A stretch of 64,000 nucleotides of DNA from Achatina immaculata (taxonomy: Eukaryota > Mollusca > Gastropoda > Stylommatophora > Achatinidae), in contig CM019716.1 of assembly GCA_009760885.1 (NCBI GenBank), positions 15,768,702 through 15,832,701 on the forward strand. Direction: 5' to 3'. Of the stretch, positions 43,985 through 54,935 are shown one piece after another (position 1 is the stretch's first letter; every line of letters begins with the position of its first letter). The position numbers were made by a program, and so were the translations under genes. The notes beneath the pieces were generated by a model. It was given only the letters and a program-made list of their open reading frames with translations. It did no database searches and was not told the origin of the DNA.

Positions 43985-45862
43985 AGGTTCTCTCATTCTT
44001 ATTCTTCTTCCTCTCATTCTTGTTCTTCTTCCTCCTCTCATTCTTCTTTTTCTTCCTCCTCCTCATTCTTCTTCTTCCTCTCATTCTTCTTCCTCCTCTC
44101 ATTCTTCTTCTTCTTCCTCCTCTCATTCTTCTTATTCTTCTTCTTCCTCTCATTCTTCTTCTTCTTCTTCCTCTCATTCTTCTTCCTCTCATTCTTATTC
44201 TTCTTCCTCCTCTCATTCTTCTTCGTCTTCTTCCTCCTCTCATTCTTCTTCTTCTTCGTCCTCCTCTCATTCTTCTTCTTCTTCCTCTCATTCTTCTTCT
44301 TCTTCCTCCTCTCATTCTTCTTCTTCTTCTTCCTCTCATTCTTCTTCTTCCTCCTCTCATTCTTCTTCTTCTTCCTCTCATTCTTCTTCTTCTTCCTCTC
44401 ATTCTTCTTCTTATTCTTCTTCCTCTCATTCTTCTTCTTCTTCTTCCTCCTCTCATTCTTCTTCTTCCTCTGATTCTTCTTCCTCCTCTCATTCTTCTTC
44501 TTCTTCCTCCTCTCATTCTTCTTCTTCTTCTTCCTCTCATTCTTCTTCCTCTCATTCTTCTTCTTCTTCCTCTCATTCTTCTTCTTCTTCCTCCTCTCAT
44601 TATTTTTATTCTTCTTCCTCCTCTCATTCTTCTTCTTCTTCTTCCTCCTCTCATTCTTCTTCTTCTTCTTCTTCCTCCTCTCATTCTTCTTTCTCTCAAT
44701 CTTCTTCCTCTCTTTCTTCTTCTTCTTCTTCCTCTCATTCTTCTTCTTCTTCTTCCTCCTCTCATTCTTCCTCCTCTCATTCTTCTTCTTCTTCTTCCTC
44801 CTCTCATTCTTCTTCTTCTTCCTCCTCCTCTCATTCTTCTTCTTCTTCCTCCTCTCATTCTTCTTCTTCTTCTTCCTCTCATTCTTCTTCTTCTCTCATT
44901 CTTCTTCTTCTTCTTACTCTCATTCTTCTTCTTCTTCCTCTCATTCTTCTGATTCTTCCTCCTATCATTCTTCTTCTTCTTCCTCTTCTCACTCTTCTTC
45001 TTCTTCTTCCTCCTCTCATTCTTCTTCTTCTTCTTCTTCCTCCTCTCATTCTTCTTCTTCCTCCTCTCATTCTTCTTCTTCCTCTCATTCTTCTTCCTAG
45101 TCTCATTCTTCTTCTTCCTCTCATTCTTCTTCCTCCTCTCATTCTTCTTCTTCTTCTTCCTCCTCTCATTCTTCTTCTTCTTCTTCCTCTCATTCTTCTT
45201 CTTCTTCTTCCTCCTCCTTCTTCTCATTCTTCTTCCTCCTCTCATTCTTCTTCTTCCTCTCATTCTTCTTATTCCTCTCATTCTTCTTCTTCTTCTTCCT
45301 CTCATTCTTCTTCTTCTTCCTCCTCTCATTCTTCTTCCTCCTCTCATTCTTCTTCCTCCTCTCATTCTTCTTCTTCTTCTTCCTCTCGTTCTTCTTCTTC
45401 TTCCTCCTCTCATTCTTCTTCTTCCTCCTCCTCTCATTCTTCTTCTTCTTCCTCCTCTCAATCTTCATCCTCTCATTCTTCTTCTTCCTCTTCCTCTCAT
45501 TCTTCTTCTTCTTCCTCTCATTCTTCTTCTTCTTCTTACTCTCATTCTTCTTCTTCTTCTTCCTCTCATTCTTCTTCTGATTCTTCCTCCTCTCATTCTT
45601 CTTCTTCCTCTCATTCTTCTTCTTCTTCTTCCTCCTCTCATCTTCTTCTTCTTCTTCTTCTCATTCTTCTTCTTCCTCTCATTCTTCTTCTTCCTCTCAT
45701 TCTTCTTCCTCTTCTTCCTCCTCTCATTCTTCTTCTTCTTCCTCTCATTCTTCTTTTTTCTTCCTCTTCTCATTCTTCTTCTTCTTCCTCTCATTCTTCT
45801 TCTTCTTCCTCTCATTCTTCTTCTTCTTCCTCTCATTCTTCTTCTTCTGCTACTTTTAGCGA
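43985..45862. repeat. 1.9-kb polypyrimidine (TTC/CTC) array
   Basis: Almost unbroken pyrimidine on the plus strand. A higher-order unit, TCTCATTCTTCTTCTTC plus 0-3 further TTC and CTC triplets, repeats roughly every 21-33 bp. All long frames across it (Ser/His, Leu/Ile, Arg/Met-rich) follow from the triplet repeat and are not genes. Confidence 0.97.
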
Positions 45863-45864
45863 CT

Positions 45865-46723
45865 GCACAACTCAGCAGCCTTCCGACTCATTAAGGCTCT
45901 TTGCTGTAGACAAGACCCGTCTCCATTCCTCTTGTTCTTGATCTTTTTCTTGCCAATTGTCGATTCCAAGAACGACTATATCTTCTCCTAGGTTCCCTCG
46001 CCATAGCTGACTAGGCCAATCCTCTTTCATCAATCTGTATAGGTCATCTTTGTTTGTCTCATTATCTCTAAATGCTCGATACACCCCAGTCTTGTTTTTC
46101 CATAATGGCTGTTTCAAGTTAGCTAGTTAGTTGCTCGATGGATTATCCACACTGCACATAGAACAGTTAGTCCATAATCGCTCAGATCCCATCTCCAGTA
46201 TTTCCACTAGTGCTTGGTGGCTGACGGTTCCAGTTCAGTGTAATGGCTGTTACAAGTGGAGAGTTAAAAAAAAAAGAATGTGTTACTTCTTATCCTCCAC
46301 CGTTATGTTATATGGTCTCTTATCAGTTCTTAAATTCTTCTCAGGATTCTGTTCTCACGTGCCTGTATTTGGTTTTCATCATGTTTAGTTGTACTCCCAA
46401 GTCTCTGACCCATACAGTACAACGCGTCTACTTTGTGTCTCATATATGTTTAGTTTGGTGCTGTGGGACAGAGTTTTTATAGTAACAATTGTCTATGGGC
46501 AAAACATGTCTTGTTTCCAGCTTGTATTCTGGCTCCTTATCTCATCTCTTAGTGTCGGTGGTACAGAATACTGTTCCTAGGTTATTTATAGGAATCTTTA
46601 TACTTTCTATTTAGATACGATCTTCATGTTTTATCTTTTGATCCTGATATTTTCATGTATTCAGTTTTCTCCTCGTTTTATCTTTAGTCCCACATGTTCT
46701 GCTTGTTCTTTCAGATTCTTGAA
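45865..46723 (-). pseudogene. LINE RT C-terminal half (family E), split by PLE
   Basis: The minus strand reads FKNLKEQAEHVGLKIKREEN, then LSHSTKLNIYETQSRRVVWV. It ends YRLMKEDWPSQLWRGNLGED, VVLGIDNWQEKDQEQEEWRR and VLSTAKSLNESEGC. These are the post-YADD and C-terminal parts of an endonuclease-RT. The upstream palm lies across the inserted Penelope-like element at 48148-48410. Stops and frameshifts are numerous. Confidence 0.75.
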
Positions 46724-48147
46724 TGTGACAGATAAAAGGGAGGGCGGCCGCAGTAAAACTGGTTCAAATAATAAAGGTAGATAGAAGTGTGTGGTGAAGT
46801 TTTACAAGGCGACAGAAAGAGTAAATGAGGAAAAATTAATAGAAAATGTGAGAGTAAGGTGAGAATGTATAAAAGAAAAACATACAACATCCAATATTTC
46901 GGCATGAGCCTTTTTCCAGGATTACTTATGTAAAACAAGACAAAACATAAACGAAAAGGTTATCTGTGTGGCATCCTCCAGAGAGTAGGAACACAAGAAT
47001 GCAGGTCCCTCAGACCAGATAAGGCATAGAAGCCACGGGGAGGGGGGAGGCGCATAGAGGAAAGCAGATGTAGCCAATCGGAAAGAAGAGGCGGAGAAAA
47101 ACAGGTTGGGGAGAGGGGGGAGGGGAAGGACAATAGACACCTGTAACTTGCTAGAGAAAGAAACAGGTCTTAAGAGGAGGGGTGGTTGTGGGGAGAGGCA
47201 GGGAACAGGAAGATAATACTAAACTGGTGAACAGGACAAGACCGGGTGGGGGGGGGGGGAAGACCTATAGGCCGCCAGAAAAGAAGAGAAGGTGGCGGTA
47301 AGGAGGGGGAGGGAAGATATGAGAAAGAAACAAGAAAGTAGAGAATAAATCACAGAAAAAAAGTGGAAAACTAAAGAAGTTAAAAGGAAGCTGAATACAT
47401 TGTTAATTCCAGCTGGGTGGATATAGCCAGCCTGGAAAACAAGGCGCTGTTCTAGGACCCTCCGAGATCGTACATCAGCAGAACAAGAGCGGATCGCAGT
47501 AACAGAAATATCCTGTTTTCCCCTGTGGTTGCTAAGGCAAAAATGTTTAACCACAGGTGTCCACGCTGTCTTAGAAATATCGTTAAAGATGTTGGGGAAA
47601 ACGATCTCCTAAGCGTAAACCGGTCTCCGATACTTCATATCACAACGTTTGTACATAATAGCATAAATAACATTGTGTGAATTGTAGGTGAAGCCCTCCT
47701 GAACTGATAACGTGGACTTTGGGAAGGAGATTGGCTAGGCAAATGTTGCATCTATGAAGTCCACAACGTCTGGTACCATCAAAAGTGTCATCTGTCTTAA
47801 GGCGACTTCGAATTAAAAGGTCCCTGAGGTTCTTGTACCGTCTGTGGGCCACCAATGGGGGCTTCCCAAAAAGTTCACGTGTATCAGACTCGGTCTGGAG
47901 GAGATGGAGACGGCGAAACAGTATGTTCTTAACTGCCAAACTATAAGGGTGGTGCGTGAGTACCAGTTTAACTCTGTCCGAGCTACAGTGCGGTTTAGGA
48001 GTGAGGGCTTGTTGCCGCGATATATGGCTGATGCGGTTCCAAGACGACGAGAGAACATATTCTGGATAGGTGCGTTGGTGGAAGAAATCTAGCATTTTGT
48101 GGGCTTGCTCATAGAAATCAACATCCTCAATGCACAACCTGAGTGCA
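46724..48147 (-). mobile_element. Penelope-like element, 5'-truncated, nested
   Basis: The minus strand encodes the end of the RT (HQRTYPEYVLSSSWNRISHI), then the conserved linker LVLTHHPYSLAVKNILFRRL and PPLVAHRRYKNLRDLLIRSR. A cysteine cluster CGLHRCNICLANLL and a degenerate GIY-YIG endonuclease region (ETGLRLGDRFPQHL, KHFCLSNHRGKQDISVTAIR, VLEQRLVFQAGYIHPAGINN) follow. Frameshifts near 47640 and 47540 inactivate it. The insert is bounded by a 12-bp duplication, CAGATTCTTGAA, at 46712-46723 and 48148-48159. Its terminal ~170 bp recur at 63327-63480. Confidence 0.88.
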
Positions 48148-48420
48148 CAGATTCTTGAAGACTTTAGTGATATCTTGTCATGTATTCTGTATATCCTAAT
48201 ATTTTTCGTTCTGCCATTGGTGGTTCGTTCTTTATCAACTGTTCTTACAATTGTTTTCCCAAGACCAAGCAGAATAGCTCTGGGGACAGGTCATCTCCTT
48301 GATTCAGACCTGTTCTTACGTGGGATGATTTTAATTTCATTCCTTTATGTACCACTACGTTTTCTGTGCCTTCCATACATATCTTAATTAGGAGTTTCCC
48401 TGTTATACCGAAGTCCGCTC
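48148..48420 (-). pseudogene. LINE RT palm, upstream part of family E copy
   Basis: The minus strand reads LLIKICMEGTENVVVHKGMK, then KSSHVRTGLNQGDDLSPELF and CLVLGKTIVRTVD, the RT palm motif normally GLRQGDxLSPxLFN. It continues, across the Penelope insertion, into 46723-45865. Confidence 0.75.
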
Positions 48421-48919
48421 TCTCTCTTGTTTGTGTGTGTGTGTGATCGTACGCGTTTAATATTCACTCTTGGACTACCTCGAGTCTAACGGCTTTACAA
48501 AATAATAATAACCAGTCATTTGGTATTGTTCCGTAATTAGGAGTTTATAACTTTCAACTGCCATCAATTCTAAAGCTGGATATCATGTCACTTTCTTTAT
48601 AAAGCACGGAGGAAGGCCCAGATAAAAGTAACGAAACAACGCTCATGTGCTGGGTCATATGATGGGGATATTGTTTGGTAATATAGGTGTTAAAACATTA
48701 TCACAAAAACACCATATAACAGAAAGAAAAAAAAACAGAGGGCCAACTTGGGGAGGGCACGCAAATAAAAAAAGGAAAGAAAAAATAAAAAGGGGGGGGG
48801 GGGAAAGAGGGGAAAGTAATTTCCAGAAACCCCTGATTTAGAACATTTGAAGATCTCAAAAATGTCTTAAATAAACATGACCAATCAAAGTATGTACAAC
48901 AAAAGAAAACGGGCGTTAC
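48421..48919. other. Intronic DNA next to exon, nothing recognised
   Basis: Short GT run at 48432-48444 and purine-rich stretch 48720-48820. No other feature. Confidence 0.5.
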
Positions 48920-49151
48920 CTTGGTGAAGAAACTCTCCAACGCTCCACCAGGCCTTGCTGCCATGGTAACGCTGACCGTAGTCTTGGCTTGCGTTCGGAT
49001 GACCTTGACCTTTGCTCTTGTTGTAATGACCCTGCGCAGGGGCACGGATTCTGACCGAGTTATAGCCTTCTGATGCGCTGTAAGCTCGCCCGCCCAAGTT
49101 GCCTTCAGTGTGGTACGACATCACGTACTGTTCTGGACTTTCACCATTGTT
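48920..49151 (-). CDS. PHLPP: PHLPP-like exon: N-terminal region
   Basis: A 232-bp minus-strand exon. The acceptor is TTCTTTGCCTCAG above 49151, preceded by a pyrimidine tract, and the donor is CCAAG|GTAACG at 48919. It starts at phase 0 and ends at phase 1. It encodes NNGESPEQYVMSYHTEGNLG, then GRAYSASEGYNSVRIRAPAQ and GQRYHGSKAWWSVGEFLHQ. It is Gly/Ser/Tyr-rich and probably disordered. No known domain. It is linked to the gene by phase: its final G plus GA of the 220-bp exon makes Gly. The preceding exon and the start codon were not found up to 64000. Confidence 0.72.
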
Positions 49152-49451
49152 CTGAGGCAAAGAACAAAGAACAGGCTGAGAACATATGTCGAAGCGAATG
49201 ACACCCATCACACCCGCCCCCAGCCTCCCTCCCCCAAATAAAAAAGTAGAGCATCAATCTGACTTCACTCAGTAAAGAAATCTCCACAATTTTCACAAAA
49301 TCATTAGGTCACTTGAATCAGAATTTGATGACTCTCATATTTCATATGTTACATTAAGCTGTTACTATGTCCGTTTCAGAACCGAGCCCAGTTTATTCAT
49401 TTTTCCTTTCTGCGTGATTATGATTCTGTTATGTCAAAAACAAAAACAATA

Positions 49452-49755
49452 TACCATATTTCCATCATTAAACGCCGAATCTGAAACAGTGGTTTGCTTC
49501 AATTAAACGCCTGGGGCAGCGTGTTATGGGGCCGTCTCGAATAAACGCATGCTTCAAATACGCGCCGGTTTCGTACATCTCCTCTGTCTTTCTATACAAA
49601 GACATGGGGTATAGTCTAATACCGATGGTGCAGAAACGTAATTGGAATTTTGCGAAAAACAAACAAAAAACGCCTGCCTTGAATGGACGCTGGCCTCTAA
49701 TAAACGCCGAAACACGACGACAATTTTGGGGGCGTTTATTCGAGGAACTACGGTA
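49452..49755. mobile_element. Small inverted-repeat element (MITE-like)
   Basis: The left end TACCATATTTCCATCATTAA then ACGCC (49452-49476) is an imperfect inverted repeat of the right end at 49731-49755 (reverse: TACCGTAGTTCCTCGAATAA then ACGCC). The ~300-bp element has several internal TAAACGCC motifs and no coding capacity. Confidence 0.55.
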
Positions 49756-49759
49756 TTAG

Positions 49760-50430
49760 CCGAAGCATCAAAATCATCTGGGCAGACGACAGTTATCGGC
49801 GCCACTGAAATTCGTCGCAACAACTACCGACCGAGTAGGCGACGGGATTTTTACAGCTTCCTTTCACCATGATCAACGCCCGGGACAGCCAACTTAGCTA
49901 AACGGATGAACCAAATCAAACTACTCTGGACAAATTTTTGCAGCTCGGCCAAAAGCAAATATGACATGTAGTTTCAGCAAATTTTGGGAATATCTGGCAA
50001 GCGATTTATCCACTGTTTCTTGGATGGTGATTTTATTGCCAGATTGCATGATTGGTGGCTAAAGTCTGAGCAAAATGGCCACACATTTTTAAAAAAATAT
50101 GGCAGCTACAAAACTTGCCTAGTTCCGAAACGAAACGAATAAGTTTAGTCGCTTGAGCCAGAAGACAGTCTTTCTTACTAAAAAACAAAAATAGCCAACC
50201 GTCCAGTATTATCCCAATATTATGGATTTTATCCCCAGGAAATCGGTATTACTTCAGTCGGGACGCCTAAGTATCCGCTATTTTAAAACACATGTCCCAT
50301 ATTGTCCCGTATTCTCAACTTTGATGGCCGCATGTTTAAAAATAAAGGGAGTTTCACTGTTTGTGTGACGATTTCAGAGTAATTTCGACTTATGACCAGA
50401 CAAAGAAAAGGGATTGGGGGTGGGGGTGAT
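49760..50430. other. Non-coding, nothing recognised
   Basis: No gene-like frame beyond short uninformative ones. No tandem repeat. Confidence 0.5.
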
Positions 50431-50433
50431 GGG

Positions 50434-50806
50434 TAACACATAAATGCCTTTGAACGCAAATGCTACAGAAGAATTCTTCAAATATCATAGACACAAAAAA
50501 GAACAAATATATCCATACTACAAGAACTTAATACCGAAGAAGGTTGGCTAGTAAGGAAGATTAAACAGAAAAGTTAAATATTTTGGACATATTAAACGTC
50601 ATGAGAGTTTAGAGAAGACAGTATTGGAAGGGTATATACTGGGAAAAAGAAAGGAAAACCAAGACGAAGACGGCTATAAGATATCGCTGACGATCTGAGA
50701 ATGGATGCATCAGCAGCAGGTCATCTTGCTTACAACCGAGAGACCTTCAAGAGAGCTGTAGGGGAGGCAAAGCCCGCAAGGGACATGCAAATGACTGACT
50801 GACCAG
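50434..50806 (+). mobile_element. RTE-like LINE family A, 3' end
   Basis: 5'-truncated plus-strand copy starting at KHINAFERKCYRRILQIS, with a stop, through EEGWLVRKIKQ and GRPRRR-type sequence, ending in a TGACTGACTGA tail. Several frame-breaking deletions. Confidence 0.85.
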
Positions 50807-51004
50807 ACAAGGTGCATCACTATCTCACATTCTGAGTGGAACATCGTAATATAAGTATCTTTGGTTTCGCGGGCCCCTCTGTCTGCCATGTGCTTGCATT
50901 GATCTCCGTGTTCGAGGAAACTTTGGACATAAATGGCGGTTCAGATGGAAGGTAAGGCAGGACTGTTCTAGCAGTATCAGTCAAAGACGGACTATCCATT
51001 GCAT

Positions 51005-51195
51005 AGGGAATCGCGTCAGGGCAGTGGATTAGTCACTCGCTCGCAGACCAGGCGACCCGGTTTCAATTTCCAACTGTAGCTCGCAAGAACTCCCGGGGTT
51101 CGCCCATCCTCAGGAACAAATGGGTACCAGCGTTAACGCTCTGGGAAGGAAGAGGAATGAGCTACGGAGTTCGTGGTGATGGTGACAGTAGCCGC
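51005..51195 (+). mobile_element. SINE-like tRNA-derived element
   Basis: GCAGTGGATTAGTCACTCGC is followed 35 bp later by GACCCGGTTTCAATTTCCAA, A-box and B-box like, then a body resembling the other SINEs (GCCCATCCTCAGGAACAAAT). Confidence 0.5.
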
Positions 51196-51620
51196 AACTT
51201 TCTAGTCAACTGCTAGATAGGCAGCAGAGCACTTATGGTTTGACCGTGTGCAATGAAACTGGTTCACAACTCACCTTTACGAACGTGTGTTACTAGATGT
51301 AGATTTATCTCATCGCCAGTTGCTGACACATCAGCAGCTACAATCAAGGAGATAGACAGGGGAGTGACAGATAGCTAGCCAACCACAGCTCTCAGCATCA
51401 AGCAACCCAGACAAGATCATTGAGTTTTCTTCCCAGAGTTTTCCTCATTATCTCAGTGAACATTTTGAAGACAACTTTGAAGATAACTCACGCTATAGAG
51501 AAGTACAACAAATAGATCTAACAACCACATTTGTCATTCATAAATAAAGTTATAAACCTGGCCTATCGATTAACATTTTCCATTAAAATTATAATCGTAA
51601 ATGTGAACGTGTCTCTTACT
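51196..51620. other. Non-coding, nothing recognised
   Basis: No gene or repeat that I can support. Confidence 0.45.
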
Positions 51621-51656
51621 TTCATAAACTTTAACCCCCCCCCACCCCACCCCCCA

Positions 51657-51945
51657 CCCCTTTGGCTGAGAGGTTAGACGCTCAGTCTATTAATCAGGTG
51701 GTACCTGGTTCACGTCCCAGCAGTGGGGACTTTTTTTCTTCCGGCACCACCACACACTAAAGGCCCGGGGTCCACTAAGCCTCTAAAAATTGGTACCAGA
51801 GAAATCTGGGAAGGTAACTGCATCCAGGCGCTGATGCTGACCACGTCAGACTTTCATGAGCTGATGGCCTTGGAAATACGGGCCTAACATCGTATCCCCA
51901 GGATGCCTTAACGGCGTGGAAACAGAAGTTTTACATTTTAATTGT
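51657..51945 (+). mobile_element. tRNA-derived SINE (family 1)
   Basis: Plus-strand copy of the SINE at 21836-22127: the head TTTGGCTGAGAGGTTAGACG, a B box within GGTTCACGTCCCAGCAGTGG, the shared body CTGATGGCCTTGGAAATACG and an end with TTTTACATTTTAAT. Confidence 0.82.
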
Positions 51946-52024
51946 CCCACCCCCCACCAACCAACTGACTGTCCCGTATTTGAATTTAGAAAAAAAAGGC
52001 CATGCAACTGTATTCAGCTCACAT

Positions 52025-52250
52025 TCCTGCCTCTCTCTCTGTCTCTCTGTTTCTCTCTCTATCTGTCTGGTGTCTCTCTCTGTCTCTTTCTCTCTGTCTC
52101 TGTCTGTCTCTTTCTCTCTCTCTGTCTCTCTCTGTCTCTTTCTCTCTGTCTCTCTGTGTCTCTCTCTGTCTCTATCTCTCTCTGTGTCTCTCTCTCTGTC
52201 TTTCTCTCTGTCTCTCTGTCTGTCTCCCTCTGTCTCTGTCTCTCTCCTGA
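52025..52250. repeat. (TC)n/(TCTG)n pyrimidine-rich tract
   Basis: Degenerate CTCT and CTGT repeats. Ser/Leu/Val frames are simple-sequence translations. Confidence 0.9.
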
Positions 52251-52301
52251 ATATATAAATCCTATAACCTAACGTGCTATGTACACAGTGATGGATTAGC
52301 C

Positions 52302-52342
52302 ATCACCACCACCACCACCACCACCACCACCACCACCACCAC
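52302..52342. repeat. (CAC)n microsatellite
   Basis: About 13 CAC units. Confidence 0.95.
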
Positions 52343-52432
52343 AGCCCCCAGCTCCATCCAGCTTACACCGTCCAACAACTGACATATGGCCTGAACCTTC
52401 CCCTACAGACTGTGGTCCCCACCTTTGCTATA

Positions 52433-52902
52433 TGACTTTGTATTACACACAGAAGTGTCTCAAAGATTTTGTATTACACACAAAAGTGTCTCAGAGATTT
52501 TGTATTACACAGAGAAGTGTCTCAGAGATTTTGTATTACACAGAGAAGTGTCTTGGAGACTTTGTATTACACAGAGAAGTGTCTCAGAGATTGTGTATCA
52601 CACAGAGAAGTGTCTCATAGATTTTGTATTACACAGAGAAGTGTCTCATAGATTTTGTATCACACAGAGAAGTGTCTCAGAGATTTTGTATTACACAGAG
52701 AAGTGTCTCATAGATTTTGTATTACACAGAGAAGTGTCTCATAGATTTTGTATCACACAGAGAAGTGTCTCATAGATTTTGTATTACACAGAGAAGTGTC
52801 TCATAGATTTTGTATCACACAGAGAAGTGTCTCATAGATTTTGTATTACACAGAGAAGTGTCTCATAGATTTTGTATTACACAGAGAAGTGTCTCATAGA
52901 CA
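52433..52902. repeat. 31-bp minisatellite, about 15 copies
   Basis: Tandem units of AGAGAAGTGTCTCATAGATT TTGTATTACAC. Three units (93 bp) make 31 codons, hence open frames in all plus-strand frames. Confidence 0.95.
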
Positions 52903-53104
52903 ACAGTAGACAATTGTCACATAGACAACAATAGAATATTTGTATAGGTTTTGTTTTCCTTGGAGCTGCCCCCACCCCCTACCCCCGCCACGCCCTTCGA
53001 AGCTAAAGCATGTTCTGTCTAATGGCTAACCCGCCATTGTCTCTGTGTTAAGCATAACAATTATGAAAGGCCGGAGTACCCATTTTAGTATTTCAATAAA
53101 GAAA

Positions 53105-53637
53105 TAACCACGGTGCTTCTCTTTTAACAATACTAAGCATGCCAGAATGGGCTACTCCAAAATCTTTTAACAGTACTAAGCATGCCAGAATGGGCTACTC
53201 CAAAATCTTTTAACAGTACTAAGCATGTCAGATGGGCTACTCCAAAATCTTTTAACAGTACTAAGCATGCCAGAATGGGCTACTCCAAAATCTTTTAACA
53301 GTACTAAGCATGCCAGATTGGGCTACTCCAACATCTTTTAACAGTACTAAGCATGCCAGAATGGGCTACTCCAACATCTTTTAACAGTACTAAGCATGCC
53401 AGAATGGGCTACTCCAACATCTTTTAACAGTACTAAGCATGTCAGATGGGCTACTGCAACATCTTTTAACAGTACTAAGCATGCCAGATTGGGCTACTCC
53501 AAAATCTTTTAACAGTACTAAGCATGCCAGATTGGGCTACTCCAAAATCTTTTAACAGTACTAAGCATGCCAGATTGGGCTACTCCAAAATCTTTTAACA
53601 GTACTAAGCATGCCAGATGGGCTACTCCAAAATCAAA
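53105..53637. repeat. 43-bp minisatellite, about 12 copies
   Basis: Units of ACTAAGCATGCCAGAATGGG CTACTCCAAAATCTTTTAAC AGT. Confidence 0.95.
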
Positions 53638-53930
53638 CTCCAACTGGCTGGTCTAAAAAGTCAAAAATAGATTTAAAAAAATTGCTACATATAAAATTTA
53701 CATACATAACACCATTATTTTTCGATACGAATAGTTACATATATTATTACTGCAGTAAAGCAAACTCATTAAAGTAACATATTAAACTATTTAAAACACA
53801 AGTAGGAACAGCTTTATTTGCGCCTTTTAATTAAAGAGGTTGTTCCTACTTTTGCTTTAAACAGTCTCTAAAATATATTCTTTCCATACAGTCGCCAGCC
53901 ATATTCCAAATACTTATCGTACCGTGGCAT
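53638..53930. other. AT-rich non-coding DNA
   Basis: Nothing recognised. Confidence 0.5.
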
Positions 53931-53939
53931 AATCAGTGC

Positions 53940-54350
53940 CATCCCTCACCACAGAACGGCATCATCGCCGGGATACCTAGTCATTCACGAGTTCCTCGGT
54001 AACCCAAATCTATTCGAAAAAGACTAGCCCTTGAAATTTGAGAAAAATCATCAGAAAGATCTGAAAGCTTTTTAAGGGCGTTTTTTTCTCACGCACGACT
54101 TGGTCGACTTTCTGAATAAGATCGTCAGTCACAGTTGAGTGTCGTCCTTATCCCATCTCGCCACGACTATCTGTGCCTCTGTCCCTGAATTTCCTGCATA
54201 AATCCATCACAGAAGTGTCGCAGATAACGTTATCACGGCACATAAGACACATTCGGCACTGAATCTCGCGGCGCTGTGTTCTTCTGCTTGCAGAAAACGG
54301 AATCACACCACGAACCTCACAGCTGGCGGGAATGGCGATTACACAGTCCA
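53940..54350 (-). pseudogene. Mariner/SETMAR-type HTH protein remnant
   Basis: The minus-strand frame from ATG at 54350 reads MDCVIAIPASCEVRGVIPFS, then RREIQCRMCLMCRDNVICDT and LCRKFRDRGTDSRGEMG, then a stop. The next frame continues STVTDDLIQKVDQVVREKK-like sequence. This is the helix-turn-helix start of mariner-like transposases and domesticated relatives (SETMAR/GVQW3 type), in which the IPASCEVRxVIxF opening and the IQKVDxVVRExxR segment are typical. It decays into stops after about 120 codons. It is not part of the PHLPP-like gene. Confidence 0.75.
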
Positions 54351-54680
54351 TGTTGTTTTGGTCGCTACTCGTCCACAACTAAACAAAATGGACTGTGTGT
54401 TAGCATAAAACTTTACTGGCTGCTACACGAAATGCTATGTTAATTGTTATGGCAACCGGTATATTCTTAGCAGCCAATCGGAGACAGGGATTTTGGAGTT
54501 GTTCACATACAACATGAAACAAACTTTTATGTTTCCTAGATAATAAATTGCGACTTGGACATATCAGAAATTGTGAACAATATTAGGCAGCTACATTTAT
54601 ACTTCCTGCTTGGAGTAACAAACACTGGATGTTATCTTTATCGTAAACGCTCCCTTCGCTTTTTATATGTTACTTTGACA
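54351..54680. other. Non-coding, nothing recognised
   Basis: No feature that I can support. Confidence 0.45.
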
Positions 54681-54687
54681 AAATATA

Positions 54688-54688
54688 T

Positions 54689-54723
<35 letters not shown>

Positions 54724-54754
54724 TTACTACTACTATTACTACTACTACTATTAC

Positions 54755-54786
<32 letters not shown>

Positions 54787-54903
54787 ATAATAATAATAAA
54801 GATCAATCAATCAAGATCAAGCAATCTCTCTCCTTTTTCTTTCCTACTACTACTATTACCACTACTGCTACACTACTACCATTGCTACTACTATGTTTTC
54901 TAT

Positions 54904-54935
<32 letters not shown>

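Noticed and set aside
43965..45941. A 658-codon Ser/His-rich open frame
   Set aside because: It arises from a TTC/CTC triplet array that is open in several frames on both strands.
52425..52775. A 116-codon repeat protein
   Set aside because: A 31-bp tandem unit produces open frames in all three plus-strand frames. There is no sign of coding constraint.
54148..54378. First exon of the PHLPP-like gene
   Set aside because: The peptide is a mariner/SETMAR-type HTH start, its decayed continuation follows directly, and no matching donor site with phase 0 was found.
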